A stretch of DNA of 64,000 bases from Thermoanaerobaculia bacterium (GTDB lineage: Bacteria > Acidobacteriota > Thermoanaerobaculia > Multivoradales > Multivoraceae), in contig JAJEBV010000008.1 in assembly GCA_022822365.1 (NCBI GenBank), forward strand, positions 329,482 to 393,481, written 5' to 3'. Made by a program: the position numbers and the translations under genes. The notes under the pieces were generated by a model. The model searched no databases and was not told the origin of the DNA. It saw nothing but the letters and a program-made list of their open reading frames with translations. Shown in pieces: positions 1 through 7,199 of the stretch. Position 1 is the first letter of the stretch. The number at the start of each line of letters is the position of its first letter.

Positions 1-1560
1 GCCCAGGCCTCGAGCGAAGAGGGACTGCGTTTCCTGCCCTCGCAGGCCCTGCTGGTCGACGCCCTGCTCGCGGTGACGCCGCCGGTGAACGTCAGCAAGA
101 CCTTTGCCGAGCTGCGCGAGAAACTGAGCACCTTCTCGTCGATCAAGCCGAAGAAGGAGCCGCGCAGCTTCGTCGGCACGCTCCGCAACTACCAGCGCCT
201 CGGCCTGGGCTGGCTGTGCTTCCTGCGCGAGTTCGGCCTCGGCGGCGTGCTGGCGGACGACATGGGGCTGGGCAAGACGATCCAGGCGCTGGCCGTGCTC
301 CGCATGTACCGCACCGCCTCGCGGACGACGAAGCTGCCCTACCTCGTCGTCGCGCCGCGCAGTCTCGTGTACAACTGGATCGACGAGGCCGCCCGCTTCA
401 CACCCGACCTCAAGGTGCTGGAGTACGCGGGTCGCGACCGCGAAGAGCTGCGGGACGAACTCACTTCGGCCGACCTGGTCGTCACGACCTACGGCACCGT
501 CCGCCGCGACATCGGCTATCTCGCGACCGTCGACTTCGACACCGTGATCCTCGACGAGGCCCAGGCGATCAAGAACGCGACCTCGCAGACCGCCAAGGCC
601 TGCCGCCTGTTGACCGGCAAACACCGCCTCGCGCTCACCGGCACCCCGATCGAGAACCACCTGGGCGAACTCGGCTCGATCTTCGAGTTCCTCAACCCGG
701 GTCTGCTCGGGCGGTTGCCGGCCCTGGACGTGCTGGCCGGCGGCCGCGCGCCAAGCGAACAGGAACTCGCCCTTGTCGCCAAGGGTCTGCGGCCCTTCAT
801 CCTTCGCCGCAGCAAGCGGGAGGTGCTCCCGGACCTGCCGGAGAAGACCGAGCAGATCCTGCAGTGCACCCTGAACCCGAAGCAGCAGGAGATCTACGAC
901 CAGCTCCGGGCCGGCTACCGCGAAAGCCTGCTGAAGCAGGTCGAGGACAAGGGGGTCGGCGGATCGGCGATGCAGGTGCTCGAGGCGCTGCTCCGCCTGC
1001 GGCAGGTCGCCTGCCATCCGGGGCTCATCGACGAGTCCTGGAACGACGCCGGCAGCGCCAAGCTCGAATCGCTGTTCGAGCAGGTGTCCGAGGTGCTCGC
1101 CGAGGGGCACAAGTGCCTCGTGTTCTCCCAGTTCACGTCGCTGCTGGCCTACGTACGGAGCCACTTCGAGGAGCAGGGCGTCCCGTACGCCTACCTCGAC
1201 GGCCAGACCCGAAACCGCGGCGAGGTGGTCGATCACTTCCAGAGCGACCCGGACACGAACATCTTCCTGATCAGCCTGAAGGCGGGCGGCGTCGGCCTGA
1301 ACCTGACCGCCGCCGGCTACGTCTTCCTGCTCGACCCGTGGTGGAACCCGGCCGTCGAAGCGCAGGCCATCGACCGCACCCACCGCATAGGCCAGACCCA
1401 GCCCGTCTTTGCCTATCGCCTGATCGCCCGGGACACCGTGGAAGAGAAGATGCTGGAACTCCAGCGCTCGAAGCGGCAGATCGCCGACGCGATCCTCGAA
1501 GGCGGCGGATCGTCCCTGCGGGATCTCACCGCCGACGATCTGCGGATGCTGCTGAGCTAG
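1..1560 (+). CDS. SNF2-family DEAD/DEAH-like helicase, C-terminal part (5' truncated by window edge)
   Basis: The frame is open from base 1, so the gene begins upstream and about 519 codons are visible. Counting from a GTG at 73, the Walker A/Q region is at residues 61-70 (ADDMGLGKTI), the Walker B box VILDEAQ near 160, the LTGTPIENH motif near 190, and the helicase C-terminal lobe contains GGVGLNLT, DPWWNPAVE and DRTHRIGQ near 420-450. This is the complete two-lobe SNF2/RapA-like ATPase motor; the N-terminal part, often a SWIM zinc finger in bacterial homologues, lies outside the window. The protein translocates on double-stranded DNA and may remodel nucleoprotein or RNA polymerase complexes. 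Family assignment is secure; the specific role is unknown. Confidence 0.95.
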   Translation, partial: AQASSEEGLRFLPSQALLVDALLAVTPPVNVSKTFAELREKLSTFSSIKPKKEPRSFVGTLRNYQRLGLGWLCFLREFGLGGVLADDMGLGKTIQALAVLRMYRTASRTTKLPYLVVAPRSLVYNWIDEAARFTPDLKVLEYAGRDREELRDELTSADLVVTTYGTVRRDIGYLATVDFDTVILDEAQAIKNATSQTAKACRLLTGKHRLALTGTPIENHLGELGSIFEFLNPGLLGRLPALDVLAGGRAPSEQELALVAKGLRPFILRRSKREVLPDLPEKTEQILQCTLNPKQQEIYDQLRAGYRESLLKQVEDKGVGGSAMQVLEALLRLRQVACHPGLIDESWNDAGSAKLESLFEQVSEVLAEGHKCLVFSQFTSLLAYVRSHFEEQGVPYAYLDGQTRNRGEVVDHFQSDPDTNIFLISLKAGGVGLNLTAAGYVFLLDPWWNPAVEAQAIDRTHRIGQTQPVFAYRLIARDTVEEKMLELQRSKRQIADAILEGGGSSLRDLTADDLRMLLS

Positions 1561-1650
1561 AGCCGGGCGCCGGACGGGCGCCCGCACCGCCGCCGCGCTT
1601 GCGCCGCGGCGGCGTCGACGACATCTGAGCCGGTTCGTCCGGCTGCTCCG

Positions 1651-1691
1651 AAGGGCCTTCGGAACCGTCAATCGGTTCCGAGGGTCCTTTT
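1651..1691 (+). terminator. Rho-independent-type hairpin after the SNF2 gene
   Basis: Arms 1651-1667 and 1673-1689 pair over 17 bp with two G-T wobbles around a TCAAT loop. They are followed by only two further T residues. It lies 90 bp after the helicase stop codon and isolates it from the next operon. Confidence 0.7.
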
Positions 1692-2003
1692 GCGTCTTAG
1701 TCGATACACGCGGCCGCTGAACCCACGGCCACCGACAACAACCCGGCCGTCCGGCCGTCACGAACGGAACTACTGGAGCTGGACGATGACGTCCCCGAAC
1801 CTCACTTCGCACCTCAGCCAACCACGAACCAGGCCGCGCGCCGGCTATCGACTGCGCGGATGGAACCCCCGACTCTCCCAGCCCCCAGCCAGCGCCCTCG
1901 AAGCACGCCTGACCCGTGCGGTTCACATGCTCGACGCCCCGTCGGCGCCGCTGGTCTCCATGCTGCACAGCCGGGCCGCCGGCCCGGCGGGAAGGCGGCG
2001 GCG
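1692..2003 (+). other. Non-coding or decayed stretch upstream of the peptide locus
   Basis: No convincing gene was found. Two plus-strand frames stay open across it. One ends in a TGA that overlaps the ATG at 2004 as ATGA; the other runs in frame into the thioredoxin-like gene and reads as a Pro/Arg-rich low-complexity peptide. Neither has a recognisable domain or Shine-Dalgarno sequence. It probably holds the promoter of the downstream locus, but no clear -35/-10 pair could be picked out. Confidence 0.4.
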
Positions 2004-2507
2004 ATGAACCGGCGCCGCCTGGCCATCGCCGCCGTCGTCGTGGCCGTTCTCGCCCCCCTCGGCGGTCTCCTCTGGTTCGAGTCCGGAATCCGCGCCCGGC
2101 AGGCCCAGCGCCCGGAAGTCGGGGCGACGTTCCCCGCCCTGCCGGGCCTCGCGGACGGCGAGACGCTGCCGGCCGCTCCGGGACGGCTGCGGGTGGTCAC
2201 ATTCGCCAGGGCCGGCTGCGGCAACTGCGACCGAACGATCACCACCCTGCGGCGCCTGAACCGGACCGAAGATCCGGCCTTCGACCTGATCGCGGTCGTC
2301 GCCGGCGCCCATGAGCCGGAAGCGAACGGCGACGGCCTTCTCGCCATCGCCGACCCGGACGCCTCCGTCTCGAACCGCTTCGGCGTCGTCCACGTGCCGC
2401 TCGTGTTCCTGGTCGATGAACAGTCCCGGATCCTCGCGGTTGCCACCGGCGAACGTCCGGAGACCGCCTGGCGCGCTTTCTTGGAGTCCGGAACCGATGC
2501 GCTCTGA
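2004..2507 (+). CDS. Membrane-anchored thioredoxin-like protein (CGNC)
   Basis: 167 aa. Residues 6-25 form a single N-terminal hydrophobic anchor after an MNRRR positively charged end, so the domain should face the extracytoplasmic side. A thioredoxin-like fold follows, with the redox motif C72-G-N-C75 and a cis-proline candidate (VVHVPLVF, P132). The ATG at 2004 is chosen because GGAAGGCGG lies just upstream and the anchor starts there; longer in-frame extensions are low complexity. It overlaps the next gene by 11 bp. In this context, ahead of a C39 peptidase and several two-cysteine peptides, an attractive inferred role is forming or isomerising their disulfides. Classical TlpA-like reductase activity is the alternative. 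Confidence 0.8.
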   Translation: MNRRRLAIAAVVVAVLAPLGGLLWFESGIRARQAQRPEVGATFPALPGLADGETLPAAPGRLRVVTFARAGCGNCDRTITTLRRLNRTEDPAFDLIAVVAGAHEPEANGDGLLAIADPDASVSNRFGVVHVPLVFLVDEQSRILAVATGERPETAWRAFLESGTDAL

Positions 2508-3099
2508 GCGATTCCGGATCCGTCCCCCGCACGCGGCGGCCGCCGGCCTGCTGGTTGCGGCCGGTCTCGTGACGGTCGCTTCCCGGGCGCTGGGCCCGAC
2601 CATGGACCGGCTCGCCTGGGCCGCCGCGCTCGACCCATCGGCGCCCGCCCCGGGCGAGGTCGTTCGCCAGCAGAGGCGCTCCGACTGCGGTCCGGCGGCC
2701 CTGAAGATGGTCCTGGACCACTGGGGCATCCAGGACGTGACGCTCGCCGAGCTAGAGATCGCGACCGGAACCGGACCGGACGGCACCAGCCTCCTGGCGC
2801 TCAAGAAAGCCGCCGAGGAACGGGGCGTGACGAGCCAGGGGCTCCGGCTTCCGGTCCATCGGCTCCGCGAGGTCTCGCTTCCCGCGATCGCTCACGTCCA
2901 CGGCGACCACTTCGTCGTCATCCGCAGCACCGGCGACGAGCTCGTCATCGACGACCCCTCTCTGGGCCGGCTGCGCATGAGCTCCCGCGCCTTCGCCCGC
3001 TCCTGGGACGGCGTCGTTCTGAGCTTCACCGGCGGCCCTCCACAGATTCCGCGGACGGTACGAAACCCGTCCGTTTCACCCGCAACTCACAACCCCTGA
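2497..3099 (+). CDS. Stand-alone C39-family cysteine peptidase with N-terminal membrane anchor
   Basis: 200 aa. Residues 12-32 are a hydrophobic segment after an Arg-rich start. The C39 domain occupies roughly 55-175: Q59 and C64 in QQRRSDCGPAALKM (oxyanion glutamine and catalytic cysteine), H138 in HVHGDHFVVI, and D152 in VIDDPSLG. The catalytic set is therefore complete. C39 peptidases cut leader peptides after double-glycine motifs. In peptide exporters the domain normally sits in the cytosol at the N terminus of the ABC transporter; here it is a separate protein with its own anchor and no ATPase domain. It overlaps the thioredoxin-like gene by 11 bp and lies 15 bp before the first small peptide gene, so the genes are almost certainly co-expressed. 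A related papain-like peptidase with another substrate is possible. Confidence 0.82.
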   Translation: MRSERFRIRPPHAAAAGLLVAAGLVTVASRALGPTMDRLAWAAALDPSAPAPGEVVRQQRRSDCGPAALKMVLDHWGIQDVTLAELEIATGTGPDGTSLLALKKAAEERGVTSQGLRLPVHRLREVSLPAIAHVHGDHFVVIRSTGDELVIDDPSLGRLRMSSRAFARSWDGVVLSFTGGPPQIPRTVRNPSVSPATHNP

Positions 3100-3114
3100 A
3101 GGAGATACTCCTCT

Positions 3115-3441
3115 ATGAAACTCCGCATTCTCTTTGTTTCCGCCCTCTTCCTGTTCCTTGCCGGCGCGGCACTGGCCGTTCCGACCATCGGCGAACCGAC
3201 CGTTCCCGACGGAGCCGAACTCCTGGCCGCGTGGGACCTGGAATCGCTTGCAGCCCCGACTTCGGCCGGCTACACGCTCGCCCCACCGGTCGTCGCGCCC
3301 GAACCCACCGAGCTGGCGGTCTACTCGCCCTGCGGTTGCACGCCGATTCCCGGCTGTCCGTTCCCGATTCCCTGGCCCTCACCCGGCCCCACGTTCCCGT
3401 TCCCGCTGCCCGGTCCGTGCACGTGTCCGCTGCCGTTCTAG
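3115..3441 (+). CDS. Secreted Pro/Cys-rich small protein of the peptide locus
   Basis: 108 aa with a clear Sec signal peptide (residues 1-21, cleavage after AALA). The middle is acidic and Ala/Pro-rich. The last 36 residues are a proline-rich tail with five cysteines (CGC, one isolated Cys, CTC) and repeated FP-x-P units. Start supported by AAGGAG upstream. No known family recognised. It differs from the three following peptides, which are hydrophobic and Gly/Ala-rich, but is encoded with them. It might be a structural peptide, a cofactor or a substrate for oxidative folding by the CGNC protein; all of these are inference. Confidence 0.65.
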   Translation: MKLRILFVSALFLFLAGAALAVPTIGEPTVPDGAELLAAWDLESLAAPTSAGYTLAPPVVAPEPTELAVYSPCGCTPIPGCPFPIPWPSPGPTFPFPLPGPCTCPLPF

Positions 3442-3478
3442 TGCAGATCACACCCACATCTTCCGAAGGAATACCGAC

Positions 3479-3655
3479 ATGAACACCGCTTCAACCCTGA
3501 TCGCGATCGTGCCCGAGGCCGACCTCGCGGCCGTCACCGGCGGAAACGACTGGGTCGTCTCGGCGGCCTGCTGGGCGGCAGCGGTCTTCGTCGACGCCTT
3601 CTTTCCAGGCCTGGGTGCCGTGATCTCCCTTTCCTGCCTGACCCCCGTCATCTGA
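3479..3655 (+). CDS. Bacteriocin-like precursor peptide with double-glycine leader
   Basis: 58 aa. Residues 1-22 read as a classical double-glycine leader (EADLAAVTGG, G21-G22) with no Sec signal. The predicted mature part (23-58) begins NDW and is hydrophobic, with cysteines at 31 and 53 bracketing an Ala/Val/Phe-rich segment; the tail is CLTPVI. A GAAGGA Shine-Dalgarno sits 9 nt before the ATG, and the gene is 37 bp after the preceding peptide gene. Leader type and neighbouring C39 peptidase argue for a class II-like bacteriocin or related exported peptide. Short length means family assignment by similarity is not possible by eye. Confidence 0.7.
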   Translation: MNTASTLIAIVPEADLAAVTGGNDWVVSAACWAAAVFVDAFFPGLGAVISLSCLTPVI

Positions 3656-3704
3656 AACCACCACGAACGACTCGTTCACATCTGAACCCCAAAGGATCTC
3701 ACTC

Positions 3705-4025
3705 ATGACAAAGACCCTTCTAGCCGTCGTGGCGGGCGCTGCGCTGTCGGTCAGCGCAGCCGTTCCGCCACCTGACTCCCTTTCTCGCTCGCCCGTGGAC
3801 TCCGAGCTGCGCACAGCAACGGCCGTTCACGAGCCTGCCATCGACCTCGGTCCGCACTCCCTGCCCAACCAGGTTCTGACGCAGACCGTGGGAACGGGCC
3901 CCACTTCCGACTTCCTCTGCGGAGCGGCCGCGGGAGCCGGTTTCGCCCTCACGCTGAGCGGCGTCGGGGCGATCCCGGGCGTACTGCTGGGCGGCGCCGG
4001 CATGGCCTGCGCCATGTTCTTCTGA
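3705..4025 (+). CDS. Secreted two-cysteine Gly/Ala-rich peptide precursor
   Basis: 106 aa. Sec signal at residues 1-19 (SAA end), then a hydrophilic pro-region (20-66), then a hydrophobic C-terminal core (67-106) with C72 and C102 near its ends and many small-x3-small spacings (GAAAGAG, SGVGAIPG, LLGGAG). The junction reads TVGTGPTSDF instead of the TGG of its neighbours. Start supported by AAAGGAT upstream. The core resembles pore-forming class II bacteriocin peptides in composition, including GxxxG-like motifs. Relatedness to the peptides at 3479 and 4096 is inferred from shared topology rather than alignable sequence. Confidence 0.65.
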   Translation: MTKTLLAVVAGAALSVSAAVPPPDSLSRSPVDSELRTATAVHEPAIDLGPHSLPNQVLTQTVGTGPTSDFLCGAAAGAGFALTLSGVGAIPGVLLGGAGMACAMFF

Positions 4026-4095
4026 GCTCAGCCACTCGACGCAACCAGTCAGTCAACCAATCAACCCAAACCACTTGATCCTAGAAAGGAACGAC

Positions 4096-4392
4096 ATGTC
4101 CAGGAAAACACTAGCCACAGTTCTCCTCATCACTCTCGCGTTCGCCCTCGCTCCAACGGCAGGGGCCAGCAGCGCTCCCGACTTCCCGGTCCCGGACGGC
4201 GGCTATCCGGCCGAGGCCGGGCAAGTCGGTGAACTCGTCCTCGCGACGGCGACCGGCGGAACGAACTGGAGTTGCGTCGGCGCCGTCCTCGGCTTCAGCT
4301 TCGGCGCCATGGCTGCCGGCGCCGTGTTCGGTCCCGCCGCTCTAGCCGTCGCCGGAGCCTACGCACCCGTCCTACTTCCGCTCTGCTCCTAG
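4096..4392 (+). CDS. Secreted two-cysteine Gly/Ala-rich peptide precursor with internal TGG junction
   Basis: 98 aa. Sec signal at 1-24, acidic pro-region 25-50, then LATATGG (G54-G55) followed by TNWSC and a hydrophobic Gly/Ala core ending PLCS. The cysteines are C60 and C97. The TGG-T-N-W junction matches the TGG-N-D-W junction of the 58-aa peptide encoded upstream, which suggests one peptidase cuts both. GAAAGGA lies 6 nt before the ATG. The combination of a Sec signal and a later double-glycine-type site is unusual: it implies export first and trimming outside the cytoplasm, which fits the membrane-anchored C39 peptidase. Confidence 0.68.
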   Translation: MSRKTLATVLLITLAFALAPTAGASSAPDFPVPDGGYPAEAGQVGELVLATATGGTNWSCVGAVLGFSFGAMAAGAVFGPAALAVAGAYAPVLLPLCS

Positions 4393-4427
4393 GTCCCGTC
4401 CCTCAGACGCAGTAAGACCACGTCAAT

Positions 4428-4516
4428 AGAGAGTTCGATGGCCACGAAGAAGTCAGGAGCCCTGCCCAACCCATCGGGTCGACCTCCCACGTCTCCTGCG
4501 TGGCCATCGTCTCTCT
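4428..4516 (+). terminator. Large interrupted hairpin between peptide genes and transporter genes
   Basis: Three blocks pair with small interruptions: 4428-4433 AGAGAG with 4511-4516 CTCTCT; 4436-4446 CGATGGCCACG with 4499-4509; and 4454-4459 CAGGAG with 4493-4498. That is 23 bp of stem around a 33-nt loop. No T-run follows, so it may be a processing or attenuation structure rather than a simple terminator. It could set a high peptide to low transporter expression ratio. Confidence 0.55.
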
Positions 4517-4529
4517 ACTCCGCAGAGAT

Positions 4530-4696
4530 GTTTGACGGACGCCATCCCGGCGCGCTAGCGTCCGCCCGTTGGTTGTCAGAGGCGCAGTGGGCCTGCGAGC
4601 CGGACCCCCTGCCATGCTTGGCCAGTGCCCCTGGGCCTAGGGTCGCTCCCTTCGTCAGGCGAAGCGGTGGGGGGTCTCGTCGCTCCTCTGCCAGGC
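4530..4696 (+). ncRNA. Duplicated structured intergenic element, copy A
   Basis: About 165 nt that align with 8026-8190. Shared blocks in order and at the same spacing: GTTTGACGGA, CGTTGGTTGTC, TGGGCCTGCGAGCCGG, CCTGCC, and GGGTCGCTCCC. The last block is a hairpin with an identical TCGCT loop in both copies but different stem bases (AGGG/CCCT here, GCGCCGGG/CCCGGCGC in copy B). It ends about 75 nt before the permease ATG, so it would lie in that gene's 5' leader. Not recognised as a known riboswitch; a dispersed repeat is the alternative. Confidence 0.5.
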
Positions 4697-4772
4697 GGCC
4701 AGCGCGGTCCGCCGCCAGTCCTGGTGTCGGCCTTCCCCATCGCGAGAGCCGGACAGTGACCCCAAGGACTCC

Positions 4773-6359
4773 ATGGCCAGGTTGACTGCGCACGGAAGCC
4801 GGGCCGACCGGCTGCTGACCCTGGCGCGGCTGGTGTTGCCGGACGCCATTCGGCGGGCCAACCAGCCGCTGGCGGTGGCGATCCCGGTGGCCGTGCTGTT
4901 CCTCGTGTTCGCGACGGTCGCGACGCTGGCGTTGCTTCCGGCGATCTTCGCGGTTGAGAGCGACTCACTGCGGAGGAACCTCCTGAGCCTGATCGCCTGC
5001 TCCGTGACGGCGTTAGCGCTGCTCGTGCAGGTGCTGCTTCGAGCGCCCGTGACCTGGCTGCTCGACCTGGAGGACCTGCTGCGGCTGCCCGTCGGCTTCC
5101 GGGACCTGTACGGGCTCCGTCTCGCTCTCAGTACGATCGGGTACTGGCTCCCCGTTCTCGGTCCTGCCGGCGTCTACCTCACCGTCATGAGGTCGGGAGG
5201 TCTCAGCGGAGTGCCGGTCACCCTGCTGGGCATTCTGAGCCTGGTCTGGATCTTCGGCCGTACGGTGGCGATCCTGTCTCTTCTCGTCGACCGCTCGGTC
5301 GAAGGTGGGCTCAGCACACTGGCCATGGTGGTGGTCATGGCGGCCTGTCAAGGCGCGATTCTCTTCGGATCGCTGGCGCTCGGCGGCGAGCTCGATTCCG
5401 AAGCGATCATTGGGGCGATCGAGGAGTCCGCCGTTCTCGGCGGCCTCGGCTACACGCCCCCCGGCCTCATCGTCGGCATCGTCCACCAACCGGGGCCTTC
5501 GTTGCCGAATCTGGCGAGACTTGGCGGCCTGATGATCGTTCTCGGCGCCCTGGTCGCGCTCGAGAACCGGCTGCTCCTTCGCAGCTACGTAGAACGTCCT
5601 GGCGGTGACCGCCGAGTCGCTTCCGGTGTGCTTCCTCTGGTCCGAATGCTCCGAAGATCCCGCCGTCTCACTCCCATGGCCACCCTTACGGTCCTCGAAA
5701 CCGAATGCCTGTTGCGCCTCAAACCGGCAAGGTTGGTTCTGGCGATTGCGGTCGCCTTCGCCCTGGTGTGGGTACCCGCCCTCGCCGGTCTCACAGTCGG
5801 TCTGGCCGGGCTCTTTGGACTGGCGCTCCATGGTTTCCGGGCGGAGAAACAGCCGTCGACCGGCTACGTATGGAGGGAATCTCTCGGCCTGCCCCTCGCC
5901 GGCCTCCAGATCTTCCGCGCAACCGGCCGCGCGCCCAGCGTGATGAGCATCGTGGTTCTAGTGCTCATCCTGAGTCTGACGCCACTCGACTGGTTCGGCT
6001 GGAGCTTCTTCCTGGTTGCGTCCTGCCTGATGCTCGCCGGCGTCCTCCTGGCCGGAGCCGCATACGGCCTGATCCAGGTCCACTGGCCCCAACGCAGTGC
6101 CGGCCCGGGCAACGAGACGAATGCCGCGAAGTTCGCGGCGTCACTCCTGTTGCCGCAGATCGCCTTCGCTCCAGTACTCCTCTCCTTCATTCTGTACATC
6201 CTGTACGAGCGCGAACGTCTCAGCGCTCTTACCGTCGGCCTCGTCGCGGCAGCAGTCCTCCTCCTCGCTGCCGGGGCCGCGTACGCGTCTCGCCGATGGC
6301 AGAGACGGATGCTGGAAACCCGAGGCCGCGAACTCCTCCTCGGAGACCCTTCCCACTAA
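4773..6359 (+). CDS. Polytopic membrane protein, probable ABC-2-type permease of the peptide locus
   Basis: 528 aa with about ten to twelve hydrophobic segments across the protein (for example 35-57, 70-88, 150-175, 195-215, 240-265, 315-345, 380-410, 455-475, 485-505). A basic stretch lies around residues 280-300. No ATPase or peptidase domain. The ATG at 4773 has AAGGA upstream. It is followed after 51 bp by an ABC ATPase gene, so the two probably form an exporter or a self-protection transporter for the peptides encoded just upstream. Sequence itself gives no substrate; the permease call rests on topology and the neighbouring ATPase. Confidence 0.72.
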   Translation: MARLTAHGSRADRLLTLARLVLPDAIRRANQPLAVAIPVAVLFLVFATVATLALLPAIFAVESDSLRRNLLSLIACSVTALALLVQVLLRAPVTWLLDLEDLLRLPVGFRDLYGLRLALSTIGYWLPVLGPAGVYLTVMRSGGLSGVPVTLLGILSLVWIFGRTVAILSLLVDRSVEGGLSTLAMVVVMAACQGAILFGSLALGGELDSEAIIGAIEESAVLGGLGYTPPGLIVGIVHQPGPSLPNLARLGGLMIVLGALVALENRLLLRSYVERPGGDRRVASGVLPLVRMLRRSRRLTPMATLTVLETECLLRLKPARLVLAIAVAFALVWVPALAGLTVGLAGLFGLALHGFRAEKQPSTGYVWRESLGLPLAGLQIFRATGRAPSVMSIVVLVLILSLTPLDWFGWSFFLVASCLMLAGVLLAGAAYGLIQVHWPQRSAGPGNETNAAKFAASLLLPQIAFAPVLLSFILYILYERERLSALTVGLVAAAVLLLAAGAAYASRRWQRRMLETRGRELLLGDPSH

Positions 6360-6410
6360 CCCTGCCCCACACCCCCCTCTGCCCCTACAACCACAAGGAA
6401 CACCTCACGG

Positions 6411-7199
6411 ATGGAAGAAGCAATCAAGGCAGAGAACCTGACCCGGTCGTACGGAGGAAACGTCGTCGTCGACGGCGTCGACCTGGACGTCCGGGAGGGG
6501 CAGATCCTGGGTTTCGTCGGCCCCAACGGGGCCGGCAAGACGACGACCTGGTCGATGCTGACCGGGGTCTTGCGGCCGACGAAGGGCACGGTGCGGCTGC
6601 TCGGCAAGCCGATGGACATCGACGACACCGAGCTCAAGCAGCAACTCGGCATCGTGCCCGATCACAGCGTGATGTTCGAGAGCCTGACCGGCGAGGAACT
6701 GCTGCTGTCGTATGCCCGCATCTACGGCCTGGGCCGCGAGGACGCCGGGCAGCGGACCGACGAGGCGCTCGCCGTGTTCGACCTCGAGGACGCCGCCAGG
6801 CGCCCGATCACGACCTACTCCCACGGCATGAGGAAGAAGATCCGCCTTGCCGCGGCGACCCTTCACGCACCGCGAATCCTGTTCCTCGACGAGCCGTTCG
6901 AGGGAATGGACGCCCTGAGCGCCCGCACCGTCATGTCGATCCTGCAGCAGATGGCCGAGCAGGGAGCAGCCATCTTCCTCACTTCCCACATGCTCGACTA
7001 CGTCGAGCGCGTGTCGACCCACATCGCCGTCATCAGGGACGGCAAGGTCCTCCTGTCGTGCTCCCGGGAGGAGTTCCGCGAACTGCCCGCCGCCGAGGGA
7101 GAAGACGGCGCCGGCCGGCTCGAGAACCTCATTCTCAGCATCTCCAGGCGCGAGAGGTTCTCCCGCCTCTCCTGGATCGGCAACAGGAGCACGACATGA
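6411..7199 (+). CDS. ABC transporter ATP-binding protein
   Basis: 262 aa. Walker A GPNGAGKTTT near residue 38, Q-loop region around 80, signature YSHGMRKKIRLA near 138, Walker B ILFLDEPFEG near 162 and the switch histidine in LTSHMLD near 192. Signature SHGM and overall layout are those of the ABC-2/CcmA-type exporters. The stop overlaps the next start as ATGA. It should energise the permease encoded immediately upstream. No C39 domain is fused to it, in keeping with the separate peptidase gene at 2497. Confidence 0.93.
   Translation: MEEAIKAENLTRSYGGNVVVDGVDLDVREGQILGFVGPNGAGKTTTWSMLTGVLRPTKGTVRLLGKPMDIDDTELKQQLGIVPDHSVMFESLTGEELLLSYARIYGLGREDAGQRTDEALAVFDLEDAARRPITTYSHGMRKKIRLAAATLHAPRILFLDEPFEGMDALSARTVMSILQQMAEQGAAIFLTSHMLDYVERVSTHIAVIRDGKVLLSCSREEFRELPAAEGEDGAGRLENLILSISRRERFSRLSWIGNRSTT

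Noticed and set aside
1690..2007. Possible 105-codon gene ending in an ATGA overlap with the thioredoxin-like gene
   Set aside because: Arg/Pro-rich, no ribosome binding site, no domain, and a second frame across the same stretch looks equally plausible. Kept only as a note on the gap.
4438..4785. Open frame across the hairpin and repeat element A
   Set aside because: It starts inside the stem of the large hairpin and crosses a conserved non-coding element. Copy B does not encode a related peptide.
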